The notes beneath the pieces are model-generated. The model was not told where the DNA came from. It searched no databases and saw only the letters and a program-made list of their open reading frames with translations. Of a DNA stretch of 13,925 bases, positions 1-8,500 are shown in pieces. The stretch is taken from NCBI GenBank assembly GCA_002478575.1, contig DLOX01000283.1:1-13925 (forward strand), read 5' to 3'. Positions within the stretch are counted from its first letter, which is position 1. Every line of letters begins with the position of its first letter. Both the position numbers and the translations under genes were made by a program. Source of the DNA: Sphingomonadales bacterium UBA7473 (GTDB lineage: Bacteria; Pseudomonadota; Alphaproteobacteria; Sphingomonadales; Sphingomonadaceae).

Positions 1-2
1 GG

Positions 3-1013
3 GGCTGGCGCGTGCCCTTCCTGATCTCAATCCTGCTGCTCGCCATTTCGCTGTGGATCCGGCTCAAGCTCTCCGAAAGCCCGGTGTTCAAGGCGATGAA
101 GGAAGCAGGTACGACATCCAAAAACCCCTTTGTCGACAGTTTCAAATATCCTGGCAATGTGAAGCGGATTTTGGTCGCGATGTTCGGCGTCGCCGCCGGT
201 TTGACGGTGATCTATTATAATTCGCAATTCTACACGCTCTACTTTCTGACCGGCACAGCGCGCATTCCGGAGACTGACGCGTTGCTTTAGATGGCCATGG
301 GTGCAGCCATCGCCGCGCCATTTTATGTGGGTGCAGGCTGGCTGTCGGACAAAGTCGGACGCAAGAAGATATTGCTGATCGGCTATGCTCTGACCATGGC
401 GCTTACCTTTCCCTTGTTCTGGACGATGGCCGATGCGGCCAATCCGGCGCTATCAAAGGCGACGACAGCGTTCCCAGTGACGCTTGCCCTGCCCGAGTGT
501 GACTTTGACATTTTTGCCGGCAAGCAAGCGACGGATTGCGGCAAAGCCCTGAACTTCCTGTCCAAGCGTGGCATTAGTTACAGCAAGGAAGGCGCTGAAA
601 CGGTGACGCTTAAGGTCGGCAATGCAAGCGTCGCTGGCTTTGATGAGAAAGCCTATATCGCAGCACTTGAGGCTGCGGGCTATCCCGACAAGTCAGACCC
701 AGAACAGCGTAACAGCTGGGTCATTATCTTGATCGTCGCCACGCTGGTTGCCCTATCGGCCATGACCTATGGTCAGGTGGCCGCGATTTTGGTTGAAATG
801 TTCCCAGCGAAAATCCGCTATACCTCGCTATCGATCCCTTATCATATCGGCACTGGATATTTCGGCGGGTTCCTTCCCTTCATCTCGCAATATATTGTCG
901 TGACAACGGGTGGCGCGTTTAACGGGCTATGGTACGGCATTGGCGTAACCGCGATGGCCTTCATCGTCGCGCTGATCTGGTTGCCAGAGAATAAAGATAA
1001 GGACCTCGACTAG
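3..1013 (+). pseudogene. MFS transporter, metabolite:H+ symporter (MHS) type, 5'-truncated by window edge and interrupted by in-frame TAG
   Basis: Inner-membrane secondary transporter, probably proton-coupled uptake of a small metabolite; the substrate cannot be read from sequence. The frame enters from outside the window with GWRVPFL, typical of the sixth helix region of MHS-type MFS proteins. A further helix (about 170-265) is followed by TAG at 288-290. The same frame then continues from ATG at 291 for 240 more codons with no other stop: helix 8, the loop motif GWLSDKVGRK, helix 9, a roughly 95-residue polar loop with two Cys residues, and three last helices (YGQVAAILVEMFP and the LWYGIGV region). 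The polar loop between helices 9 and 10 resembles that of related proteobacterial transporters. TAG lies where a hydrophobic residue is expected and is one base from TTG (Leu). No ribosome site precedes ATG 291, so a separate gene is unlikely. A nonsense mutation or a sequencing error fits best. Confidence 0.8.
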
Positions 1014-1034
1014 GCGCGGAGGCGCGGCTAGGCG

Positions 1035-2078
1035 GTGGAGATGATCGCGCCTCCTCCTTCGCCCAATCGTCTTCGCTTGTCGTCTGAGGCGCTTGTCAGC
1101 AATTGGCGCTGGCTAGTGCGACAAAGCGGTTCGGCGGCCTGCGGGGCGGCTGTGAAGGCTGATGGCTATGGCCTTGGTGCGGTTGAGGTTGTTGCGCGAT
1201 TGGCGGCGGCGGGATGCCGGGACTTTTTCGTGGCGACTTGGGGCGAGGCTTGGGCGCTTGGCGCGCTGCCTGAAGGATGCAGCCTCTCAGTCCTTCATGG
1301 TATTCGCCCTGAGGATATGGAACTGGCCGCTCAGCTGCCTTATCGCCCTGTGCTCAATACAATTCGCCAAGTGGCGCTGTGGCGCTCCATCGGGCGGCCT
1401 TGCGATGTGATGGTCGATACGGGCATAAACCGGCTGGGGCTCAGCGTGGCGGATGTGACCGGAGGCGCGCTCGATGGTCTTCAGATCGATACGCTGATGA
1501 GCCATTTGGCATCGGCCGATGAGGAGACGGATCAGAACATGATCCAGTTAGCGGCATTTCAGAGTTTGAGGGGGCGGACCACTGCCAAGCGCATGAGCCT
1601 GGCGAACAGCGCGGGTATTTGCTTAGGCGCAGATTTTGCCTTTGATCTCACGCGCCCGGGGCTTGCGCTTTATGGCGGCATTCCCCGCGCAGAGGCGAAG
1701 GGCGCGATCCAGCAAGTGGCGTTCCCGGAAGCGCAGATCATCCAACGCCGCGCGCTTAATCCCGACGACAAGGTCGGTTATAACGCGACCTTCACCGCTG
1801 ACCGCTCGATGGATGTTGCGATTCTCAACCTAGGCTATGCCGATGGCTATCTGCGGTGCTTTTCCGGAAAAGGAAGTGCCTCTGGTGGGCAGCTTCCGGT
1901 CATTGGACGCGTGTCTATGGACCTTATTGCCGTTGATATTTCCTCCGCTCCTGAGTTGGAAGAAGGGGAGTGGATTGGGGTGGATTATGATCTTCCGCAA
2001 ACATCCTCATTGTCGGGCCTATCGCAATATGAATTGCTGACCGGCCTCGGCGCTCGATACGACCGCATCTGGGCATAG
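1035..2078 (+). CDS. alr: Alanine racemase
   Basis: Cytoplasmic PLP enzyme interconverting L- and D-alanine, supplying D-Ala for peptidoglycan. The PLP-lysine motif AVKADGYGLG is present with Lys41. The C-terminal domain carries KVGYNATFT, whose Tyr249 matches the second catalytic base of the family, followed by GYADGY (267-272) and RVSMD (292-296). At 347 residues it is slightly short but complete for the family, which is usually about 350-370. The start is either GTG 1035 or ATG 1041. GTG has a GGAG about 13 bases upstream, while ATG has a GGAG touching it, so neither is ideally spaced and the choice is uncertain by two codons. It begins 21 bases after the broken transporter gene and could be co-transcribed with it. 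Whether it is the only (biosynthetic) racemase or a catabolic copy cannot be told from the window. Confidence 0.95.
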   Translation: MEMIAPPPSPNRLRLSSEALVSNWRWLVRQSGSAACGAAVKADGYGLGAVEVVARLAAAGCRDFFVATWGEAWALGALPEGCSLSVLHGIRPEDMELAAQLPYRPVLNTIRQVALWRSIGRPCDVMVDTGINRLGLSVADVTGGALDGLQIDTLMSHLASADEETDQNMIQLAAFQSLRGRTTAKRMSLANSAGICLGADFAFDLTRPGLALYGGIPRAEAKGAIQQVAFPEAQIIQRRALNPDDKVGYNATFTADRSMDVAILNLGYADGYLRCFSGKGSASGGQLPVIGRVSMDLIAVDISSAPELEEGEWIGVDYDLPQTSSLSGLSQYELLTGLGARYDRIWA

Positions 2079-2112
2079 AAAAAGGGCCGCTCTTTCGAAC
2101 GGCCCTCCTTCA
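2079..2112. terminator. Bidirectional rho-independent terminator between alr and the convergent receptor gene
   Basis: A perfect 7-bp stem, AGGGCCG (2083-2089) with CGGCCCT (2100-2106), encloses a 10-base loop. On the minus strand the stem is followed by a run of five T (AAAAA at 2079-2083 on the plus strand), a classic intrinsic terminator for the receptor gene ending at 2133. On the plus strand the following sequence (CCTTCATTTT) is less T-rich, so termination of alr is probably weaker. Confidence 0.75.
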
Positions 2113-2132
2113 TTTTGGTTCTGACCTGTTAA

Positions 2133-5100
2133 TCAGAAGTTGACGCGAACACCTGCATAGAAGGTGCGGCCAACGTTATCATAAATACCTCCGCCTTGGC
2201 CGACGCCAGCGAGGCCGCCAGGTGGCAAGCGATCGCCGATATTGTCTACACCGGCATAGATGTTGAACTTGTTGTTCACTTCATAGTCGAAGCGAACATC
2301 ATGATAGAAGACATCCGAATAATAGACTTCAGCCGTCAAATCGGCATCTTCCGGTGGATTGCCATTATATGAGTTATAATCCTCATATTCGCCGATGAAC
2401 TGACGACCGATATAGCGAAGATCATAAGCCACCGTCAGATTTCCACGCTGATACGCAGCAGAGAAGTTTGCAGTGAATGCCGGGTCACCAAGTTCGCTCT
2501 TGATCCGGTCTGGCACAGTTGGATTGTCTGGATCAAGGAAGTTTGTACGATTGAGCACATACGTTGACACCGTCCGAATATCCAACCGATCACCATTGTC
2601 GAATGAGCGCTGGTAGCTGACATCAAGATCGATGCCTTTTGCACGCAGTTGAGCGAAGTTGGTTGTGCTGACCAGCAAAGCTGCAGTTGCGTTAAAGGCA
2701 CCATTGGCTTGCCGCGCATTAATCAAATCGCAAAAACGATTGTTCAAATCGGCTGCGTCATAGCAATTCCGGAGGATCGAGTTTGCACCGAGCACGGCGA
2801 TCAGGTTTTTCACCTTGATGTCATAATAATCGACAGTGATCGTGAGGCCTGGAGCAAAGCTAGGCTGCGCAACAAGGCCAACGGTTAAACTATCAGAGGT
2901 TTCTGCGCTGAGGCCTGGGTTGCCACCTTGCAGAACTGAATCGCTTTCCGTTCCTTGGTTGTAGCTTGCTGGAACGCCATCAGCGCGACAGTTTGCCAAC
3001 CGCGTTGACGTACCTTGGTTCACATTCTCGTCGTCGCAAGGGTCATCCAAGAAAAGGAAGGTCTGCGTCTGATCTGTGAACAAATCCCCCGGGGTTGGCG
3101 CCCGAACCGCCCGGGCAAAGTTAGCGCGGAAACGAAGGTCGGGAATCGGCGAATAAACAAGGCCCGCACTATATGTTTTGGTTGTGCCGGTCGCCCCTGC
3201 GCCGCTGTTATAGTCGGAAATCCGACCAGCGAGCAGGACCGTCAGCTCGTTGGCAAGCTTTGTGTCCTTTAGGATCGGGAATTGCAGTTCTGCAAAAGCT
3301 TCCTTAACTGCAAAAGTCGGTGGATCGAAATCAGGAATGGCATTCAAGAAAGTCGCACCGCTTTGCGTAAAGGCATCGAAGCCCGAGAAAGACTTTTCGC
3401 GCCGATATTCGCCACCCAAAACAAAGCGGACAGGTCCGCCGGGGAGTTCGAACAATTGCGAGCTATCACCACTGATGAAACCAGTGAAATCAAGCTGTGA
3501 TACTTCTTCGGTCGAAATGCTGTTTGTCAGAACATAGTTGAGCGCGGCTTGTGACGGGCTGCCATTTCCAAGAATGTTGATTGGAACGCAAGCAGCGTCA
3601 TTGTTGTTTGGATTAGCGTCAACATTGATCCGGCAAACTGGGTTTCCACCAACGCGCACAGAGTCGACAGCGTTGCGGAAGCGCTGCGTGACAAGATTGT
3701 TGGTCGAAATGCCCTTGCCCTTCAGCTTGCCATAGGTTCCGGCAACTTCGTACTTCCAGTCATCATTAAAAGTTCCGCCGAAACCGGCCACTGCCCGATA
3801 GGTATCGCGAGTCAATCGCTCTCCTCGACCGCCGAAATCTTCATTGTTCCGGTTGATGAAGAAGCCTTGTGAAATTGGAGGAATGCCGAAAACGTCTAAG
3901 AATTCATTGTTCAAGTTCCGAATTGTGGTAGCGTCGGCCGGGTTCAAGAACGCATTATCGTAACCGATAAACGCGTTTGAAGTCTCAGCGGAAGAGCAGT
4001 TATTTTCAACGCCTGCGATCCCAAAAATCTGGCCAAAGTCTGGATCTGCGCCGTTGCATGAACCATTGAAGAAGGTTGCTGAACCGGTGAATGCAGCTTT
4101 CAAGCGTGAGAACTTAAATTCAAAAAATGGCTTGAAAGCGTCACTGACGTCATAGCGCCCCATGACACTGCCCGTGAAACGTTCAAGCGCTGGGAACAAT
4201 GTTCCGTTCTCAGAAAGGGTAGCCCCGTCTCCGCCCAGTTGCGTCGAGTCATCGACACCACGGAGTTCCCGCGTTGGCGTGGCTGCATCAACAAGTCTAC
4301 CTTGCGAGTTGAAGCGATACAGGCGATTCAAACCGTTCGTCTGGCAGCCAGCAGGCTGAAGCGAAGGAGGTGTTTCGAAGAAGGGTGTGAGGCAGAAGCC
4401 AGAAACCGTGCCGCCTTCAGAAATGAATGCCAAACGCTGATTGCGTTCAAAGGTCAAATCAGGAATGCCGTCGCCCTCTGGGCCTTCGTCCGATGTGTCA
4501 TCGGTTTGGGTGAAGCCGTTGATGCCAAAGAAAGCGCCGCTTTGCTCTGGACGATCACGGTTCGAAAGAAGACTGATCTTCGAATATTCGAACGATCCAG
4601 CAATATTGCCGCGACCGTCACCGAAATTCTTGCCGCCTGTGATCGAAGCGGAATAGCTCCCACGATCGCCACGGCTGGAGATGCTGCCTTGAGCATTCGC
4701 CTCAATGCCGTCGAAGTCTTTCTTCAGAACGAAATTGATCACACCGGCGATCGCGTCTGAACCGTAGACCGCAGAGTTGCCGCCGGTGACGATGTCAACA
4801 CGGTCCAGTAATTCAAAAGGAATGGTGTTCACGTCAATCGAAAAGCCACCTGCGCCAGCCGACACATGGCGGCGACCATCGACAAGGACGAGTGTCCGTG
4901 TCGTACCAAGGCCGCGAAGATCAAGGAAATTCAGGCCGGCGGTGCCAATGAAGCGCGTGCTGTTCTGGCTCGAAAAGGTCGAACGCAGCGATGGCAGATC
5001 GTTTAGCGCGTCACCCAGCGACTGATCGCCAGACGTCAAAAGCTCATCAGGGCCGACCGACGTGATTGGCACGGCTGAATCAAGCGTTGGCCGCGCGATA

Positions 5101-5258
5101 CGCGAACCGGTGACAACAATCGCCTGCTCAGGCGCCTCTTCAGCCTTCTTCTCTTCTTCCGAAGGGGCGGGTGCAGGTGCCTCTTGGGCAAAGGCCGAAA
5201 CTGCAAACAATGCCGATGAGGCGAGCGCAGTGGCCGTCAAAAAACGGATCGATTTCAT
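2133..5258 (-). CDS. TonB-dependent outer-membrane receptor (first of a divergent pair)
   Basis: Outer-membrane active-transport channel powered by TonB-ExbB-ExbD; the ligand is unknown. The chosen start at 5258 gives 1041 residues beginning MKSIRFLTATALA, a signal peptide likely cut after AFA (about residue 24). The frame stays open upstream to 5375, but those residues are Arg/Pro-rich with no signal peptide, and an AGGGA ribosome site sits 10 bases before 5258. A Glu/Ala/Pro linker leads to the TonB-box-like IVVTGSRI, then the plug domain with RTLVLVDGRR and SDAIAGVINFVLKK (to about residue 190). The remainder is a beta-barrel ending in Phe (RVNF), as outer-membrane proteins do. An extracellular-loop pair DPCDDE...NC near residue 740 probably forms a disulfide, and a similar pair occurs in the neighbouring receptor. 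An acidic Asp/Glu/Gly-rich stretch lies near residues 250-265. No sigma/anti-sigma genes, periplasmic hydrolases or inner-membrane transporters adjoin it to suggest a ligand. Confidence 0.93.
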   Translation of the reverse strand: MKSIRFLTATALASSALFAVSAFAQEAPAPAPSEEEKKAEEAPEQAIVVTGSRIARPTLDSAVPITSVGPDELLTSGDQSLGDALNDLPSLRSTFSSQNSTRFIGTAGLNFLDLRGLGTTRTLVLVDGRRHVSAGAGGFSIDVNTIPFELLDRVDIVTGGNSAVYGSDAIAGVINFVLKKDFDGIEANAQGSISSRGDRGSYSASITGGKNFGDGRGNIAGSFEYSKISLLSNRDRPEQSGAFFGINGFTQTDDTSDEGPEGDGIPDLTFERNQRLAFISEGGTVSGFCLTPFFETPPSLQPAGCQTNGLNRLYRFNSQGRLVDAATPTRELRGVDDSTQLGGDGATLSENGTLFPALERFTGSVMGRYDVSDAFKPFFEFKFSRLKAAFTGSATFFNGSCNGADPDFGQIFGIAGVENNCSSAETSNAFIGYDNAFLNPADATTIRNLNNEFLDVFGIPPISQGFFINRNNEDFGGRGERLTRDTYRAVAGFGGTFNDDWKYEVAGTYGKLKGKGISTNNLVTQRFRNAVDSVRVGGNPVCRINVDANPNNNDAACVPINILGNGSPSQAALNYVLTNSISTEEVSQLDFTGFISGDSSQLFELPGGPVRFVLGGEYRREKSFSGFDAFTQSGATFLNAIPDFDPPTFAVKEAFAELQFPILKDTKLANELTVLLAGRISDYNSGAGATGTTKTYSAGLVYSPIPDLRFRANFARAVRAPTPGDLFTDQTQTFLFLDDPCDDENVNQGTSTRLANCRADGVPASYNQGTESDSVLQGGNPGLSAETSDSLTVGLVAQPSFAPGLTITVDYYDIKVKNLIAVLGANSILRNCYDAADLNNRFCDLINARQANGAFNATAALLVSTTNFAQLRAKGIDLDVSYQRSFDNGDRLDIRTVSTYVLNRTNFLDPDNPTVPDRIKSELGDPAFTANFSAAYQRGNLTVAYDLRYIGRQFIGEYEDYNSYNGNPPEDADLTAEVYYSDVFYHDVRFDYEVNNKFNIYAGVDNIGDRLPPGGLAGVGQGGGIYDNVGRTFYAGVRVNF

Positions 5259-5582
5259 ATCACGTACATCCCTATACTGTGGATCGCAGCGGCCGAGCCG
5301 CGCATGCCTCCCCACACCAATCTGTGCCGTTAAGGGCAAGCGAAAAGGACCAATCGGAGGCAAGCTAAGGCGCAATTCTTAAGACATGTGACAAGTCTGC
5401 AACAGATTTGCGACCATTTAAATGCGGACAGCGTGTTGCTCACTGTTGCATCTTTGCATCACAGCTGAATGATTCGTTAATGGACAGCGTCACTCAATTG
5501 CAACAAACCCGCAAATGTGGTGAGACCTCAATCATTCGCGCGGTCGCATGCGCGCAACACATTTGGTTAGGGATGACCCATT
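5259..5582. promoter_or_regulatory. Divergent promoter region of the two receptor genes, with repeated motifs
   Basis: This 324-bp gap must hold both receptor promoters. Visible elements: the 9-bp direct repeat GGACAGCGT at 5426-5434 and 5482-5490, each followed by CACT and then TTGCA; the tandem repeat TTGCATC at 5446-5452 and 5454-5460, one base apart; the inverted pair TGCAACAG (5398-5405) and CTGTTGCA (5443-5450); TTGCAA at 5498-5503; the palindrome CATTTAAATG at 5415-5424; and a small GC hairpin GCGGC/GCCGC at 5289-5301 in the minus-strand leader. A weak plus-strand promoter match is TTGCAT 5454-5459 with GTTAAT 5476-5481, 16 bases apart. No convincing minus-strand -35/-10 pair was found. 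The density of TTGCA elements suggests operators for a regulator, but its identity is unknown. No Fur-like box was recognised by eye. Confidence 0.55.
5269..5273 (-). promoter_or_regulatory. Ribosome binding site fixing the start of the minus-strand receptor
   Basis: TCCCT on the plus strand reads AGGGA on the coding strand, 10 bases before ATG 5258. It supports the internal start with the signal peptide over the longer reading frame opening at 5375. The following bases form AGGGATG, so a four-codon mini-frame (ATG TAC GTG ATA TGA) ends overlapping the receptor start codon. Confidence 0.6.
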
Positions 5583-8500
5583 ATGAAAATCGTATCGCGC
5601 CTTGCAGCGTGCACCGCGCTGTCTGCGCTGTCGCTTTCTTTTGCTCCAGCTTTTGCACAATCGGCTCCTGCTCCTCAGAAAGAGGCAGAAACTGACGTTG
5701 CGCCTGCTGAAGAAGAATCAGGCGACATCATCGTTACCGGCACACGGATTCCTTCGCCTCAGTTCGAAGGCAGCATCCCCGGTGCACAAATTACTGCCGC
5801 TGATTTCGAAGCACGTGGCTTCACCAGCGTTCTCGAAGCATTGAACGATTCGCCGCTTGTGGGGCCCGGCGCAACGCCAATCGGGAACGCTGGTGGACAA
5901 CCAGCATCGCTCGGCGCGTCCTTCGTTGACTTGCTCGATTTGGGCACACAGCGCACCTTGACATTGGTCAACGGTCGCCGCTTCGTATCGGGCAACGCTG
6001 GTTCGCTCTTCGTTGCGGCAAACGCATCCGGTGGCCAGGTTGACTTGAACTCGATTCCTTCGGAGCTGGTTGAGCGGACCGACGTTCTGACCGTTGGCGG
6101 CGCTGTGGCTTATGGTGCAGACGCAATCGCCGGTGTTGTCAACGTGATCCTGAAGGATAATTTCAAAGGCGTCAGCCTGAATGCTCGTACGGGTGTGACA
6201 AGCCGCGGCGATGGCTTTAACTATCAGCTTGGCGGTGCTGCTGGCACCAGCTTCGCTGGTGGCCGCGGTAATATCGCGCTGTCGCTTCAGTTCAACCATG
6301 ATGATGGCATCATGGGCAATCAGCGTTCAGACATCGCGCCGAACTTCATTGCGCCGAACTTCTTTGGGAACGGTGGCGTTCGCAATCCGTCTTTCAGCGC
6401 TGCTTTCCCACAGACAAATACGGCCTTTTTGAGCGCGGCCACGGATGGAGCGCCTGGCACACGGCTTAGCCCCGTTATTTTTGGGGGAAGCATTCTGACG
6501 TCTGAGTCGGGTAATGTATTCCAGTACACTGCGGCAACTGCGCCGACGGGTACGACGGCAGGAAGCTTCAGTGCAGTTGTTGCGGGGACTAATGCCGGTG
6601 CGCTGTTCAGCACCGCTGGAACCACTCAACTTGTTCCTGGAACCACTATCGCCGCTGCTCAAGCTGTTGGCGCAGCGGGAGCGCCAGCCGGCACATTTAG
6701 CCGTTTTGCGCCAACCACCTTGCCGACAGGCACCAATCCTTTGGCCGTCATTGGTGCGCTTGCGCCGCAGCTGCTCGCTCAAGCAACAGCCGGAACTGCT
6801 GCACAGCAGTCCACTCTTGCCCTGAGCTTGCTTCAAGCCAATCGGCCCACGCCGCGTGAATTTCTCGCCGCCAATCCAAACACGCCGTTGAACGCGTTCC
6901 TTGGAAGCTTCGTCCCGGCATTTTTTGATGTGCCAAACACGGATGCTGCTAGTGCTCCGTTCTTGCCACGCACAGCAGTTCCGCTTCGTTTTGACGGGGC
7001 TGGAAATTTGGTTTCCTACAACACGGGTAGTGTCGGTGCCACAGTTCCCGGCACTTTGGGCTCGGCACCAAATAGCGACTATTACAATCCGGCGAATTAC
7101 ACCGTCGTTCGCACGGAGCAGGATCGTTACATCGGCAACCTGATTGGTCACTTTGATCTGACCGACAATATCCGCTTCTACACCGAGAATCTTTTTGCTC
7201 GAGTTGAGAATTTGGCGATCCGCAACGCGGCAACGTCGAACAATATTTCCAACACCGCAACGGAAACAGCAACGATTGTTGCCAATCTGAACAACCCGTT
7301 CTTGTCAGCACAGGCTCGCGCCGCGTTGATCGCAGCTGGTGTCCCGACAACAGGAGCAACCGCAAATCTGTTTGTGCTTTCGCGCGTCAACCAAGACATC
7401 TTGGGCGATAACGAAGCAAGCGCCGACTCCACGACATTCCGCACGGTGAATGGCCTTAAGGGCAAGTTTGGCCTGTTTGGCGCGGACTTCCGTTATGATG
7501 CGGCTTTCTCCTATGGTCAGAACAAAGCGAAGATTGTTAACAAGAGCATTCGTGACATTGAATTCAACCTAGCGTTGGATGCAGTACGTGATGCAAATGG
7601 CAACATCGTCTGTCGCGTGCAGACCCCTGGTGCTTCCACGGCGACCCCGCTGGGTGTGATCACGTCTCAATTGGCGCGCTTGCCTGGCCCTGATGGTGTC
7701 TTGGTTGAGCAGGTCGTGCAGCGCGTCGTGACACCTGCAATGGTTACGGGCTGTCAGCCGCTTAACCCCTTTGGCAACAACCAAATGAGCCAAGCAGCAA
7801 AGGACTATGTGACGTTCACGGGCGTTGCACGCAACAAGAGCGAGCAAATGCAAGCCTCTTTCACACTAGGCACCGCATCCTTGTTCGAGCTGCCAGGCGG
7901 TGGCGTTGGCTTCGCTATCAACGCTGAATGGCGCCAAGACAAGCTGCAATATCAGCCAAGCCTTGAACAGCAATTGGGCGTCAGCCGGACGGCTGGCCTT
8001 GCTGCTACAAGCGGCACGGTGAAGACGATGGAAGGCTCCGTCGAAGCGCGGATCCCAATCTTTGGTGAAGACTTTACCATTCCCTTGTTCCAATCGCTGG
8101 AATTCTCGCCAGGCGTTCGTTTTGTGAAGCAAAATGGCGATGCTCCCGACGTTCGTCGTCTGAGCGGCATTGTTGAAACCAACGAGTCTAAGGGCAAATG
8201 GGATACGCTTTACACGTTGGCTGGATCTTGGAAGCCAATCCAAGACATCACCATTCGTGGTAACATTACCCGTTCCATTCGTCAGCCATCAGTGGTCGAA
8301 CTGTTCCTCGGCAACCAAGCTGCGTTTAACACTCCGGTTGATCCCTGCACCGCAGCAAATATCGGTGCAGGTCAGTTCCCAGCAAACCGTCGTGCGAACT
8401 GTGAGCAAGAAGTGGTCCGCTTGGGCATTGCACCTGATCGTGCTTCGGCTGCCACATTCTTGGCAACCAACTTCATCAACTCGCAAGGCGTTGCTCTGCA

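Noticed and set aside
4239..4760. 173-codon plus-strand open frame antisense to the first receptor
   Set aside because: It lies within a well-supported receptor coding sequence and resembles no known protein.
5259..5375. Upstream extension of the minus-strand receptor to a start at 5375
   Set aside because: The extra 39 residues are Arg/Pro-rich, precede a perfect signal peptide, and would place that signal internally. A ribosome site supports 5258 instead.
5415..5424. Palindrome CATTTAAATG as an operator by itself
   Set aside because: A single 10-bp AT-rich palindrome is common by chance. It is kept only as part of the promoter-region description.
5538..5555. GCGCG/CGCGC inverted repeat around CGCATGCG before the plus-strand receptor as a hairpin regulator
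   Set aside because: Five-base GC arms with an eight-base loop are weak, and alternating GC tracts are frequent in this type of genome.
6327..7151. Long open frame (274 codons) on the minus strand inside the plus-strand receptor
   Set aside because: It lies fully inside a clear receptor gene, its product is rich in Arg, Ser and Cys with no recognisable domain, and it has no credible ribosome site. It is a frame shadow.
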